Positions 13,409 through 20,936 of a stretch of 20,936 nt of DNA are shown here, one piece after another. The notes under the pieces were generated by a model that saw nothing but the letters and a program-made list of their open reading frames with translations, ran no database searches and had not been told where the DNA came from. Position 1 is the first letter of the stretch; every line of letters starts with the position of its first letter. The stretch is from contig JANPJD010000035.1 in assembly GCA_031425325.1 (NCBI GenBank), forward strand, positions 1 to 20,936, given 5' to 3'. The position numbers and the translations under genes were made by a program. The stretch is from Aliitabrizicola sp031425325 (GTDB lineage Bacteria; Pseudomonadota; Alphaproteobacteria; Rhodobacterales; Rhodobacteraceae).

Positions 13409-15208
13409 ATGACCCAGCTTTCCCGCATCCGCAACTTCTCGATCGTGGCCCATATCGACCACGGAAAATCCACCCTGGCCGACCGGCTGATCCAGTCGAC
13501 GGGCACGGTGGCCGACCGTGACATGAAGGCCCAGCTGCTCGACTCGATGGATATCGAGCGCGAGCGCGGCATCACCATCAAGGCCAACACCGTGCGCCTC
13601 GACTACGTCGCGAAGGACGGCCACGCCTATGTGCTGAACCTGATCGACACGCCCGGCCATGTCGACTTCGCCTATGAGGTCAGCCGCTCGATGCGCGCGG
13701 TCGAGGGCTCGCTTCTGGTGGTTGACGCCTCCCAGGGGGTCGAGGCGCAGACGCTCGCCAACGTCTACCAGGCGCTCGATGCGGGGCACGAGATCGTGCC
13801 GGTGCTGAACAAGATCGACCTGCCCGCGGCCGAACCCGACCGCATCCGCCAGCAGATCGAGGATGTGATCGGCCTCGACGCCTCGGACGCGGTGCTGATC
13901 TCGGCCAAGTCCGGCCTCGGCATCCCCGACGTGCTCGAGGCCATCGTGACCCGCCTGCCCGCGCCCAAGGGCGACCGCGACGCGCCGCTGAAGGCGATGC
14001 TGGTCGACTCGTGGTACGACGCCTATCTCGGCGTGGTCGTCATGGTCCGCATCATGGACGGCGTGCTGAAAAAGGGCGACCGGGTGCGGATGATGCAGAC
14101 CGATGCCGTCTATGGCGTCGACCGCCTTGCCGTGCTGCGCCCCCAGATGGTCGAGATCGCGGAACTCGGGCCCGGCGAGATCGGCGTGCTGACCGCCAGC
14201 ATCAAGCAGGTGCGCGACACCCGCGTCGGCGACACCATCACGCACGAGCGGCGCGGTGCCGCTCAGGCGCTACCCGGCTTCAAGCCCGCGCAGCCCGTGG
14301 TGTTCTGCGGCCTCTTTCCCGTCGACGCGAACGAGTTCGAGGACTTGCGCGACGCCATCGAGAAGCTGGCGCTCAACGACGCCTCCTTCACCTATGAGAT
14401 GGAGACCTCGGCCGCGCTCGGCTTCGGCTTCCGCTGCGGCTTTCTGGGCCTTCTGCACCTCGAGGTGGTCCGCGACCGGCTGGAGCGCGAGTACGACATC
14501 GACCTCATCACCACCGCGCCGTCGGTCGTCTACCACGTCCATCTGCGCGACGGCACGATGATGGAGTTGCACAACCCCGCCGACATGCCCGACCTGACCT
14601 ATGTCGACCATATCGACGAGCCGCGCATCAAGGCCACCATCATGGTGCCGGACGAATACCTTGGCGATATCCTGAAACTCTGCCAGGACCGGCGCGGCAT
14701 CCAGCTGGACCTGTCCTATGCGGGCCAGCGCGCCATGGTCGTCTATGACCTGCCCCTGGCCGAAGTCGTGTTCGATTTCTACGACCGTCTGAAATCGGTG
14801 ACGCAAGGCTATGCGTCGTTCGACTATGTGATCTCGGAATACCGCGAGGATTTTCTCGTCAAGATGTCGATCCTTGTGAACGACGAGCCGGTCGATGCCC
14901 TGTCGATGATGGTCCACCGCGATAGGGCCGAGGCGCGGGGCCGCGCGATGGTGGAAAAGCTGAAGGAACTGATTCCCCGGCACATGTTCAAGATCCCGAT
15001 CCAGGCGGCGATTGGCGCAAGGGTGATCGCGCGCGAGACGCTGTCAGCGATGCGCAAGGATGTGACGGCCAAGTGTTATGGCGGGGACGCGTCGCGGAAG
15101 CGGAAGCTCTTGGACAAGCAGAAGGCCGGGAAAAAGCGGATGCGGCAGTTCGGCAAGGTGGAGATTCCGCAGGAGGCGTTTATTTCGGCGTTGAAGATGG
15201 ATGGCTAG
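13409..15208 (+). CDS. lepA: Elongation factor 4 (LepA), ribosome-associated GTPase
   Basis: This 599-residue protein is full length. GTPase motifs are in order: AHIDHGKST (P-loop, residues 14-22), RGITIK for switch I, DTPGHVDF, NKID and SAKSG. The domain II, III and V pattern follows, with ALGFGFRCGFLGLLHLEVV. The LepA-specific C-terminal domain contains KDVTAKCYGGDASRKRKLLD and ends GKVEIPQEAFISALKMDG. LepA acts on the ribosome in translation, by back-translocation or by aiding initiation and assembly according to different studies, and matters mostly under stress. The stop TAG at 15206-15208 is followed after 3 bases by the AT-rich RelA/SpoT gene, so LepA itself is intact. Confidence 0.97.
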   Translation: MTQLSRIRNFSIVAHIDHGKSTLADRLIQSTGTVADRDMKAQLLDSMDIERERGITIKANTVRLDYVAKDGHAYVLNLIDTPGHVDFAYEVSRSMRAVEGSLLVVDASQGVEAQTLANVYQALDAGHEIVPVLNKIDLPAAEPDRIRQQIEDVIGLDASDAVLISAKSGLGIPDVLEAIVTRLPAPKGDRDAPLKAMLVDSWYDAYLGVVVMVRIMDGVLKKGDRVRMMQTDAVYGVDRLAVLRPQMVEIAELGPGEIGVLTASIKQVRDTRVGDTITHERRGAAQALPGFKPAQPVVFCGLFPVDANEFEDLRDAIEKLALNDASFTYEMETSAALGFGFRCGFLGLLHLEVVRDRLEREYDIDLITTAPSVVYHVHLRDGTMMELHNPADMPDLTYVDHIDEPRIKATIMVPDEYLGDILKLCQDRRGIQLDLSYAGQRAMVVYDLPLAEVVFDFYDRLKSVTQGYASFDYVISEYREDFLVKMSILVNDEPVDALSMMVHRDRAEARGRAMVEKLKELIPRHMFKIPIQAAIGARVIARETLSAMRKDVTAKCYGGDASRKRKLLDKQKAGKKRMRQFGKVEIPQEAFISALKMDG

Positions 15209-15211
15209 CTG

Positions 15212-16267
15212 ATGGCAAGGTCAACAGCCCCCGAATATCCTAAGAGCCGAGTGAATACTGCAGGCCGCGCAGTTCGTAAGGGTACTGAAAGTCTTGAGGA
15301 TCACCATGTAATTGAAAATTTTCGCGCTAGCCATGTGCACGTTCTCAACGGATTTCAAGCGTCGTTACGAAACAGAGCGCGCGACAAAGACATAATTGTT
15401 GCGCAAAGACTAAAGCGCAGAGTTACAATCTATGACAAATTAGTGAGACGCCCAGGTTTTTCGCTCACAGAGATGCAAGACATTGCTGGATGCCGTCTAA
15501 TCTTTAAAAATATCGCTGAGCTCACATCTTTCCGGGATTCATATCGTGTCGCACGATTTAGTCATAGGGTTCTTACCGCTGACAACAGATACGATTATAT
15601 CTCTAGGCCAAAGAATGACGGCTATAGAGGAATCCATGATGTCTATGAATACTGCGCCAGAGAGGCGCAGGGAGCCTCTTGGAACGGCCCAAGAATAGAG
15701 CTTCAGTATCGCACTATATATCAGCATGCATGGGCAACAGCCGTTGAAGTGGCAGGACTGCTCACCGACAACGAGCACAAGTTTGGCCGGGCAGTAGCCG
15801 ACTACGCGCAATTTTTTCGAATTAGTAGTGAGTTGATAAGCCGAACTTTTGAAGCTAGGACCAGCTGTTTGCCCGCCGCGTCTTTGAACGATCTGTCGAT
15901 CGAGTTCAAAGAAATCGACGGTAGAATTCAACTTATGAATCTGTTTCGTCAATATAATAGCGTTGCTCAGAGTATCACGGCGATTGATAGAAATGCCATT
16001 CTAATATTTAATAAGCGCGCAAGTGCTAGTCAGGACCGGACACAAGTTCTTCAATTTTCGAGTTTTTCCGATGCTGTCCGGAAACTTGAGAAACTGGAGA
16101 ACGCGAACTTCGCAAACGCAGATCCTTACGATGTTGTTCTCGTTCGCTCTTTAGGCAAGCCCGGCCAAGGTTCGATTCAAAGCGCTTTCCGGAATTACTT
16201 TGCGGATACAAAAGAATTTATCGGCTACATTGATCAAGCTGTGGCTTTAGCGGAATCGAGCGGGTAA
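15212..16267 (+). CDS. Stand-alone RelA/SpoT-domain nucleotide pyrophosphokinase, horizontally acquired
   Basis: Predicted 351 residues. The synthetase domain (PF04607) covers about 55-215 and its key residues are kept: Arg66, Lys68 and Lys76 for ATP, Asp90 in MQDIAGCRL for magnesium, the G-loop NDGYRGIH with Tyr138 and His142, and IELQYRT with Glu163, followed by His172 and Trp174. There is no HD hydrolase domain before it and no TGS or ACT domain after it. The C-terminal about 130 residues are helical and unrecognised. It should make (p)ppGpp, ppApp or pyrophosphorylate tRNA; sequence alone does not tell which. Base composition is strikingly AT-rich: the 60 bases at 15421-15480 have 25 G+C, against 42 in a lepA stretch at 14461-14520. 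The start lies 3 bases after lepA with no clear ribosome site, suggesting coupling. No antitoxin-like partner gene is visible. Confidence 0.85.
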   Translation: MARSTAPEYPKSRVNTAGRAVRKGTESLEDHHVIENFRASHVHVLNGFQASLRNRARDKDIIVAQRLKRRVTIYDKLVRRPGFSLTEMQDIAGCRLIFKNIAELTSFRDSYRVARFSHRVLTADNRYDYISRPKNDGYRGIHDVYEYCAREAQGASWNGPRIELQYRTIYQHAWATAVEVAGLLTDNEHKFGRAVADYAQFFRISSELISRTFEARTSCLPAASLNDLSIEFKEIDGRIQLMNLFRQYNSVAQSITAIDRNAILIFNKRASASQDRTQVLQFSSFSDAVRKLEKLENANFANADPYDVVLVRSLGKPGQGSIQSAFRNYFADTKEFIGYIDQAVALAESSG

Positions 16268-16473
16268 AAAATGTAAACGTTTCTTAGCTACCTCTTGATG
16301 CTGAAAACAGATTTTTACCATTTCTTGCTAGCTCACTGAATGCCCGGGACAGTCCCGCTTCTGGCACCCACCCTATCTCCCGCCCGGCTCGCCGGTCTCC
16401 ACCCGAACCGTCCCCACAACGCGCCCGCTTCGCCCCTTCCGGCCCTCCGCTTTCGCTCCGGGCGTTCGGGGCC

Positions 16474-16496
16474 GAAACCGTCCGCTGGACGGTTTC
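16474..16496. repeat. Perfect 10-bp inverted repeat
   Basis: GAAACCGTCC (16474-16483) and GGACGGTTTC (16487-16496) are separated by GCT. Without a T tract it is not a usual terminator. Its surroundings (CTTTCGCTCCGGGCG before it) look like a dispersed intergenic element, but only one copy is in this window. Confidence 0.5.
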
Positions 16497-16669
16497 TGAT
16501 CGCCCCTCACCCCCTCGGTTCGGGCGCTGCCCTCTGGCGTGATGGTCCTTCACCGATGAACTGGTGCGCATTGCCGCGTAGGGCAGGGCTCACGCCGCCA
16601 TGCCGCTCCACAGGCGTGGTGAACCCCGCCCAACAATCGTCGGAACTCTATTCCTTCCCCCCCCAAAGT

Positions 16670-16690
16670 AAAAAAGGCGAGGCTCTCGCC
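16670..16690 (-). terminator. Rho-independent terminator of the small lipoprotein gene
   Basis: On the - strand a 6-bp stem GGCGAG/CTCGCC (16690-16685 with 16681-16676, loop AGC) is followed by six T residues (16675-16670). It lies about 87 bases after the stop of the 48-residue lipoprotein gene. Confidence 0.6.
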
Positions 16691-16776
16691 CCGCCCGTCA
16701 CTCATATCCATCCCCTGCCGGTCGCCAAAACGGGCGACCCTGCCGGGGCGTCGCAAAACCTGTCTCGTCTCGCCCC

Positions 16777-16923
16777 TCAGAACAGCCCGTCGCCGCCGTT
16801 CTGGTCCTCGGCCACCTCATCGGCGACAATCGCGCCGCCGCCGCCGATCAACAAAGGCGCGCAGGCGGACAGAAGTCCGGTCGCCAGCAACAGGGCCACA
16901 AGCCCCAGGGTTCTGTATGTCAT
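16777..16923 (-). CDS. 48-residue predicted lipoprotein
   Basis: Short frame read leftward from an ATG at 16923: MTYRTLGLVALLLATGLLSA, then Cys21 (lipobox LSAC), APLLIGGGGAIVADEVAEDQ and a short Gly/Asp tail ending GLF. A clear ribosome site (AAAGGACC) stands before the ATG and a terminator follows, so this is a real gene despite its size. After processing only about 28 residues remain: a glycine patch, then an acidic end. Small lipoproteins of this style occur in Rhodobacteraceae; no function is known to me. Confidence 0.72.
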   Translation of the reverse strand: MTYRTLGLVALLLATGLLSACAPLLIGGGGAIVADEVAEDQNGGDGLF

Positions 16924-17016
16924 CTGTTGGTCCTTTTGAAATTCCGCCCCGCCCATCGGTGCGGCGCAGATGCTAGCGGGCCGGAATCGCGCTGGCTAGT
17001 CCGGCCCGGCAAGCTG

Positions 17017-17160
17017 TCACATCTCGGCCTGGGTTTCCTGGCTTTCGTCGGTGATCGCTTCGCCCGCATCCTCGATGTCGCGGCCGGCGCCTTCGATGGT
17101 CTCGCAGGCGGTCAGGGTCATCAGGGCGATCAGCGGCAGGAAAAGAAAACGCAATGTCAT
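17017..17160 (-). CDS. Entericidin-like small lipoprotein
   Basis: Predicted 47 residues from the ATG at 17160, with GAAGGA about nine bases upstream. The sequence is a signal peptide ending in LTAC (acceptor Cys19), then ETIEGAGRDIEDAGEAITDE, the core of the entericidin A/B family (PF08085). In enterobacteria EcnA and EcnB form an antidote and toxin pair of membrane lipoproteins, EcnB being bacteriolytic under stress. Here only one copy is present, with an unusually acidic tail, so a toxin role is not implied; single copies are widespread in alphaproteobacteria. An earlier in-frame ATG at 17199 is rejected because it precedes the ribosome site. Confidence 0.8.
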   Translation of the reverse strand: MTLRFLFLPLIALMTLTACETIEGAGRDIEDAGEAITDESQETQAEM

Positions 17161-17348
17161 GGGAACTGGTCCTTCGTTGGGGTTATGGCTGCCGGTCAAC
17201 GCAAGGGGGCTGCGCCGGGTTCCCGGGGCGCATGGAGGGGCAGGGGGCGGGTCAATCGGGTGGGCAGGCCTCGTGACGGATGCCCACCCAATACACCCCG
17301 CCCGATTGCGTTAACCTGCCCTTAACCATGACGCGCCAGACTGGGCCG

Positions 17349-17651
17349 ATGAAACGCCTCATCCCCCTTGTCTTTCTTGCCGCTTGCGGTGCCTCGCCGG
17401 CCGTCGAGTTCATGGGGGCGACCCGCACCGATGTCACCCGCGACGGGCGCAGCTACACCGTGTTTCAAAAAGGCGAACGGGTGGAGATCATCCGCCTCGG
17501 CTATGCCAGGCGCGGCGAACATCAGGCCATCCGCGCCACGATGATCGCCCTGATCCCGCAGGTCACGGGATGCAAGCTCAACGAAAGTTCGCTCACGGGG
17601 GATTCCGGCGAAATGCGCGGCAGCCTTACGTGTCCTGATCCGGCCCCTTGA
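17349..17651 (+). CDS. Small lipoprotein, unknown function
   Basis: Predicted 100 residues from the ATG at 17349: MKRLIPLVFLAAC places a lipobox LAAC with acceptor Cys12. The mature part reads EFMGATRTDVTRDGRSYTVF, then RRGEHQAIRATMIALIPQVT, and ends with two more cysteines in GCKLNESS and SLTCPDP that may pair. The short alternating beta pattern suggests a small globular periplasmic domain. An in-frame ATG at 17328 is possible, but neither has a strong ribosome site. I recall similar proteins in Rhodobacteraceae without assigned function. Its 3' end overlaps the convergent membrane protein gene by 26 bases. Confidence 0.7.
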   Translation: MKRLIPLVFLAACGASPAVEFMGATRTDVTRDGRSYTVFQKGERVEIIRLGYARRGEHQAIRATMIALIPQVTGCKLNESSLTGDSGEMRGSLTCPDPAP

Positions 17652-17817
17652 CGATCAGCAGCCAGAACGCATAAATCCCCGCCGCGCCAAAGACCAGCGC
17701 CCAGCCCGGCCCGCCCCAGACCAGCTCAGCCGCGGCTGATCCCAGGGGGACCAGAACCGTGGCCCAGCGGACCCACGGCTTGCGGAAAAAGGGATCGTTG
17801 GGGTCCAGGATCTTCAT
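17626..17817 (-). CDS. 63-residue membrane protein, unknown function
   Basis: The protein begins MKILDPNDPFFRKPWVRWAT and has two hydrophobic segments, at about 17-35 and 38-57, with a short charged end. The opening DPNDPFFRKPW is a soluble head typical of a small family in Rhodobacteraceae, as far as I recall. AGGTGGG stands before the ATG at 17817; an in-frame GTG at 17826 is less likely. Its last 26 bases overlap the end of the small lipoprotein gene on the other strand, so the two stops are interlocked. Confidence 0.7.
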   Translation of the reverse strand: MKILDPNDPFFRKPWVRWATVLVPLGSAAAELVWGGPGWALVFGAAGIYAFWLLIVKGPDQDT

Positions 17818-17908
17818 GCAACCCACCTAACCCTTGCCGACCCTTGCGGTCAACGGATGATCTTTCGTCCCGGATGTGCCATGCTGTCCCATGTAGGAGG
17901 ATCAAGCC

Positions 17909-18223
17909 ATGGAAATCACGAAACAATTCTCAGGGCAAACGGTCATCACCACGTTCGAGATGACGCCGGCGACGGCGCAGGACCTGATGGAATCGCTGCA
18001 ATCGGCCTATCAGGACTGCATCCGCCACCAGCCAGGCTTTGTCGCCGCTGCCCTGCATATGAACGACGCGATGACGCGGGTCTGCAACTACAGCCAGTGG
18101 GTGCGGCGCGAGGATTACCAGGCGATGCTGCGCACCCCCGAGATGCGGGAAAGAAATCGTGCGATTGCAGGACTTTGCCGCGGGTTTGAGCCGGTGATGT
18201 ACGAGGTGACGGGGGTGCTGTGA
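17909..18223 (+). CDS. Antibiotic biosynthesis monooxygenase (ABM) fold protein
   Basis: Predicted 104 residues with a strong ribosome site (TAGGAGG) before the ATG. The pattern is a dimeric alpha-beta barrel: an opening strand, a helix with AQDLMESLQSAYQDCIRHQP, the strand GFVAAALHMNDAMTRVCNYSQ with W at the usual position, then REDYQAMLRTPEM and a closing strand. This is the ABM fold (PF03992), which includes haem-degrading and quinol monooxygenases. The metal or haem ligands cannot be identified with confidence, so the reaction is open. The next gene starts 45 bases later on the same strand. Confidence 0.75.
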   Translation: MEITKQFSGQTVITTFEMTPATAQDLMESLQSAYQDCIRHQPGFVAAALHMNDAMTRVCNYSQWVRREDYQAMLRTPEMRERNRAIAGLCRGFEPVMYEVTGVL

Positions 18224-18268
18224 GGGGGGCACTTGCCAAAGGCCGGACTGCAGATCTAGATTGGCGTC

Positions 18269-18898
18269 ATGATCTTACCGGCGATATTGCTATTGTTTTG
18301 CAGTGCCTTGGCTGGCTACGCCTTTTTGCGGGATGGTCCCGTCCTTTCGGATTTGATGCTGTTGGCTCTGATCCTTGTCCTGGCCAGCCTAATCTTGCTG
18401 ATCAAGTCCGCGATCCGTCCGCGCGCGCAGCCGCCCGCCGAGCAGGATGCGCCACACCGCTGGATTGTCGTCGACGGATCCAATGTCATGCACTGGATGG
18501 ACAACACCCCGCGCATCGAAACCGTCCGGGCGGTTGTCAGCGAGTTGATGCTGCGGGGATACAGTCCCGGCGTCGTGTTCGATGCCAATGCGGGCTACAA
18601 ACTGGGCGGCACGTACAAGGGCGAACGGGAACTGGGTTGGATGGTGGGGTTGCCGCAGGATCGGGTGTTCGTCGTCCCAAAGGGCACGCAGGCGGATCCG
18701 TTCCTGCTGGCATCGGCGCGCGATCTTGGCGCGCGCATCGTCACCAATGATCGGTTCCGCGACTGGGCCGAGGCGCATCCCGAAGTGCACGATCCCGGTC
18801 ATTTGATCCGGGGCGGCTATCGGGATGGGGAACTATGGCTTGAAGCGGGCGCGCCGAAAGGTGCGACTGCGCCCGATAAGTTGAAAATTGGGATTTGA
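18269..18898 (+). CDS. Membrane-anchored NYN/Zc3h12a-type ribonuclease
   Basis: Predicted 209 residues. Two hydrophobic helices at about 2-20 and 27-47 anchor a PIN-like catalytic domain that begins WIVVDGSNVMHW. Acidic residues at 69, 105, 143 and 161 (in DGSN, FDANAGY, GTQADPFLL and TNDRFRDW) lie where the metal-binding residues of Zc3h12a/NYN nucleases are expected. It is therefore probably a metal-dependent RNase tethered to the inner membrane with the nuclease in the cytoplasm. Substrates are unknown. The start ATG follows a weak ribosome site. The stop is only 10 bases from the end of the protein fragment on the opposite strand. Confidence 0.75.
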   Translation: MILPAILLLFCSALAGYAFLRDGPVLSDLMLLALILVLASLILLIKSAIRPRAQPPAEQDAPHRWIVVDGSNVMHWMDNTPRIETVRAVVSELMLRGYSPGVVFDANAGYKLGGTYKGERELGWMVGLPQDRVFVVPKGTQADPFLLASARDLGARIVTNDRFRDWAEAHPEVHDPGHLIRGGYRDGELWLEAGAPKGATAPDKLKIGI

Positions 18899-18908
18899 GC
18901 CACGACAC

Positions 18909-19100
18909 TTATGCGGCAGACTCGCCAACGATCTTGAAAATGTTCGGTGTTCCGTCACTTGCCAGAGTGCAGTCTGGGAACATCATTTGTTCTTTCCCGC
19001 CAGGCCCAAGAGTATAAGTCTGGTTTTTTACGAGGGCACCTTTGTTGGTCACTTCAACTGTGCATTTCACTCCGGTAGATGAGTTGCAAATGTTCTTCGC
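18909..19100 (-). pseudogene. AT-rich fragment of a secreted cysteine-containing protein
   Basis: Reading leftward, one frame gives AKNICNSSTGVKCTVEVTNK, then GALVKNQTYTLGPGGKEQMM, FPDCTLASDGTPNIFKIVGE and SAA before a stop at 18909. Three cysteines, many Asn, Thr and Gly, and the even spacing look like the end of a secreted beta-rich protein, not random sequence. No ATG or signal peptide precedes it: the frame simply runs back into the end of uvrB in another phase. A GTG at 19070 could start a 53-residue product but has no good ribosome site. The best reading is a truncated gene whose front part was lost. Confidence 0.45.
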
Positions 19101-19102
19101 AT

Positions 19103-20936
<1,834 letters not shown>

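Larger units (their letters stand above)
16268..16776. other. Gene-free stretch after the RelA/SpoT gene
   Basis: The first about 70 bases remain AT-rich; GC-rich host-like sequence resumes near 16335. Open frames here are Arg/Pro/Ser-rich shadows without family features. It contains a short palindrome at 16345-16357, a 10-bp perfect hairpin at 16474-16496, a terminator for the - strand at 16670-16690 and another 7-bp stem at 16720-16739 (GGTCGCC with GGCGACC). Confidence 0.6.

Noticed and set aside
16284..16571. A 95-codon - strand frame as a possible antitoxin partner of the RelA/SpoT protein
   Set aside because: Gly/Arg/Ser-rich without pattern, mostly in GC-rich sequence outside the island, and with no ribosome site; not credible as an antitoxin.
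16340..16939. A 199-codon + strand frame in the stretch after the RelA/SpoT gene
   Set aside because: Pro/Ser/Arg-rich, no ribosome site, and it runs antisense through the 48-residue lipoprotein gene and its terminator.

Overview
The window is chromosomal DNA from a high-GC alphaproteobacterium, most likely a member of the Rhodobacteraceae. The evidence is the GC-rich codon use, the protein relatives (GatC, TadA, RluB, L28, LepA, UvrB), the small Rhodobacter-type lipoproteins, and two copies of a GC-rich intergenic hairpin repeat of the kind often seen after genes in that family. I could not run a database search, so family assignments come from reading motifs.

Layout, left to right. 1-3001: housekeeping and small metabolic genes in alternating orientation: the start of gatC (-), a DUF1624 membrane protein (+), an alkaline-ceramidase-like CREST membrane hydrolase (-), a UPF0173 metallo-beta-lactamase-fold hydrolase (+) and tadA (-). 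3140-4546: an RluB-type pseudouridine synthase with a tail of about 200 residues rich in Ala, Pro, Arg and Lys. 4686-11223: a tightly packed + strand block that looks like one membrane-stress module: a 27-residue membrane peptide, an XpaC-like membrane protein, a TelA-like protein, a DUF2927 lipoprotein, then an SPFH protein carrying a GYF_2 domain and a zinc-ribbon protein with a C-terminal membrane anchor. An alpha/beta hydrolase on the opposite strand splits the block in two. The second half has its own promoter-like sequence overlapped by a perfect inverted repeat.

11220-15208: a HisKA_2-type orphan sensor kinase (-), rpmB (+), a small secreted four-cysteine protein (-) sharing a bidirectional terminator with rpmB, and lepA (+). 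15212-16267: a distinctly AT-rich stand-alone RelA/SpoT synthetase gene lying 3 bases after lepA, which looks horizontally acquired and is a candidate alarmone-type toxin or defence effector. 16268-16776 holds no gene but has hairpins. 16777-18898: small genes, including three lipoproteins (one entericidin-like), a 63-residue membrane protein, an antibiotic-biosynthesis-monooxygenase-fold protein and a membrane-anchored NYN/Zc3h12a-type RNase. 18909-19100: an AT-rich fragment that reads like the end of a secreted cysteine-containing protein but has no proper start. 19103-20936: uvrB (-), running off the right edge.

Two parts of the window stand out. The 4686-11223 cluster combines the XpaC-TelA pair with an SPFH/zinc-ribbon pair resembling the YdjI/YdjG membrane-stress partners of Bacillus subtilis. 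The lepA-linked RelA/SpoT gene differs in composition from everything around it.
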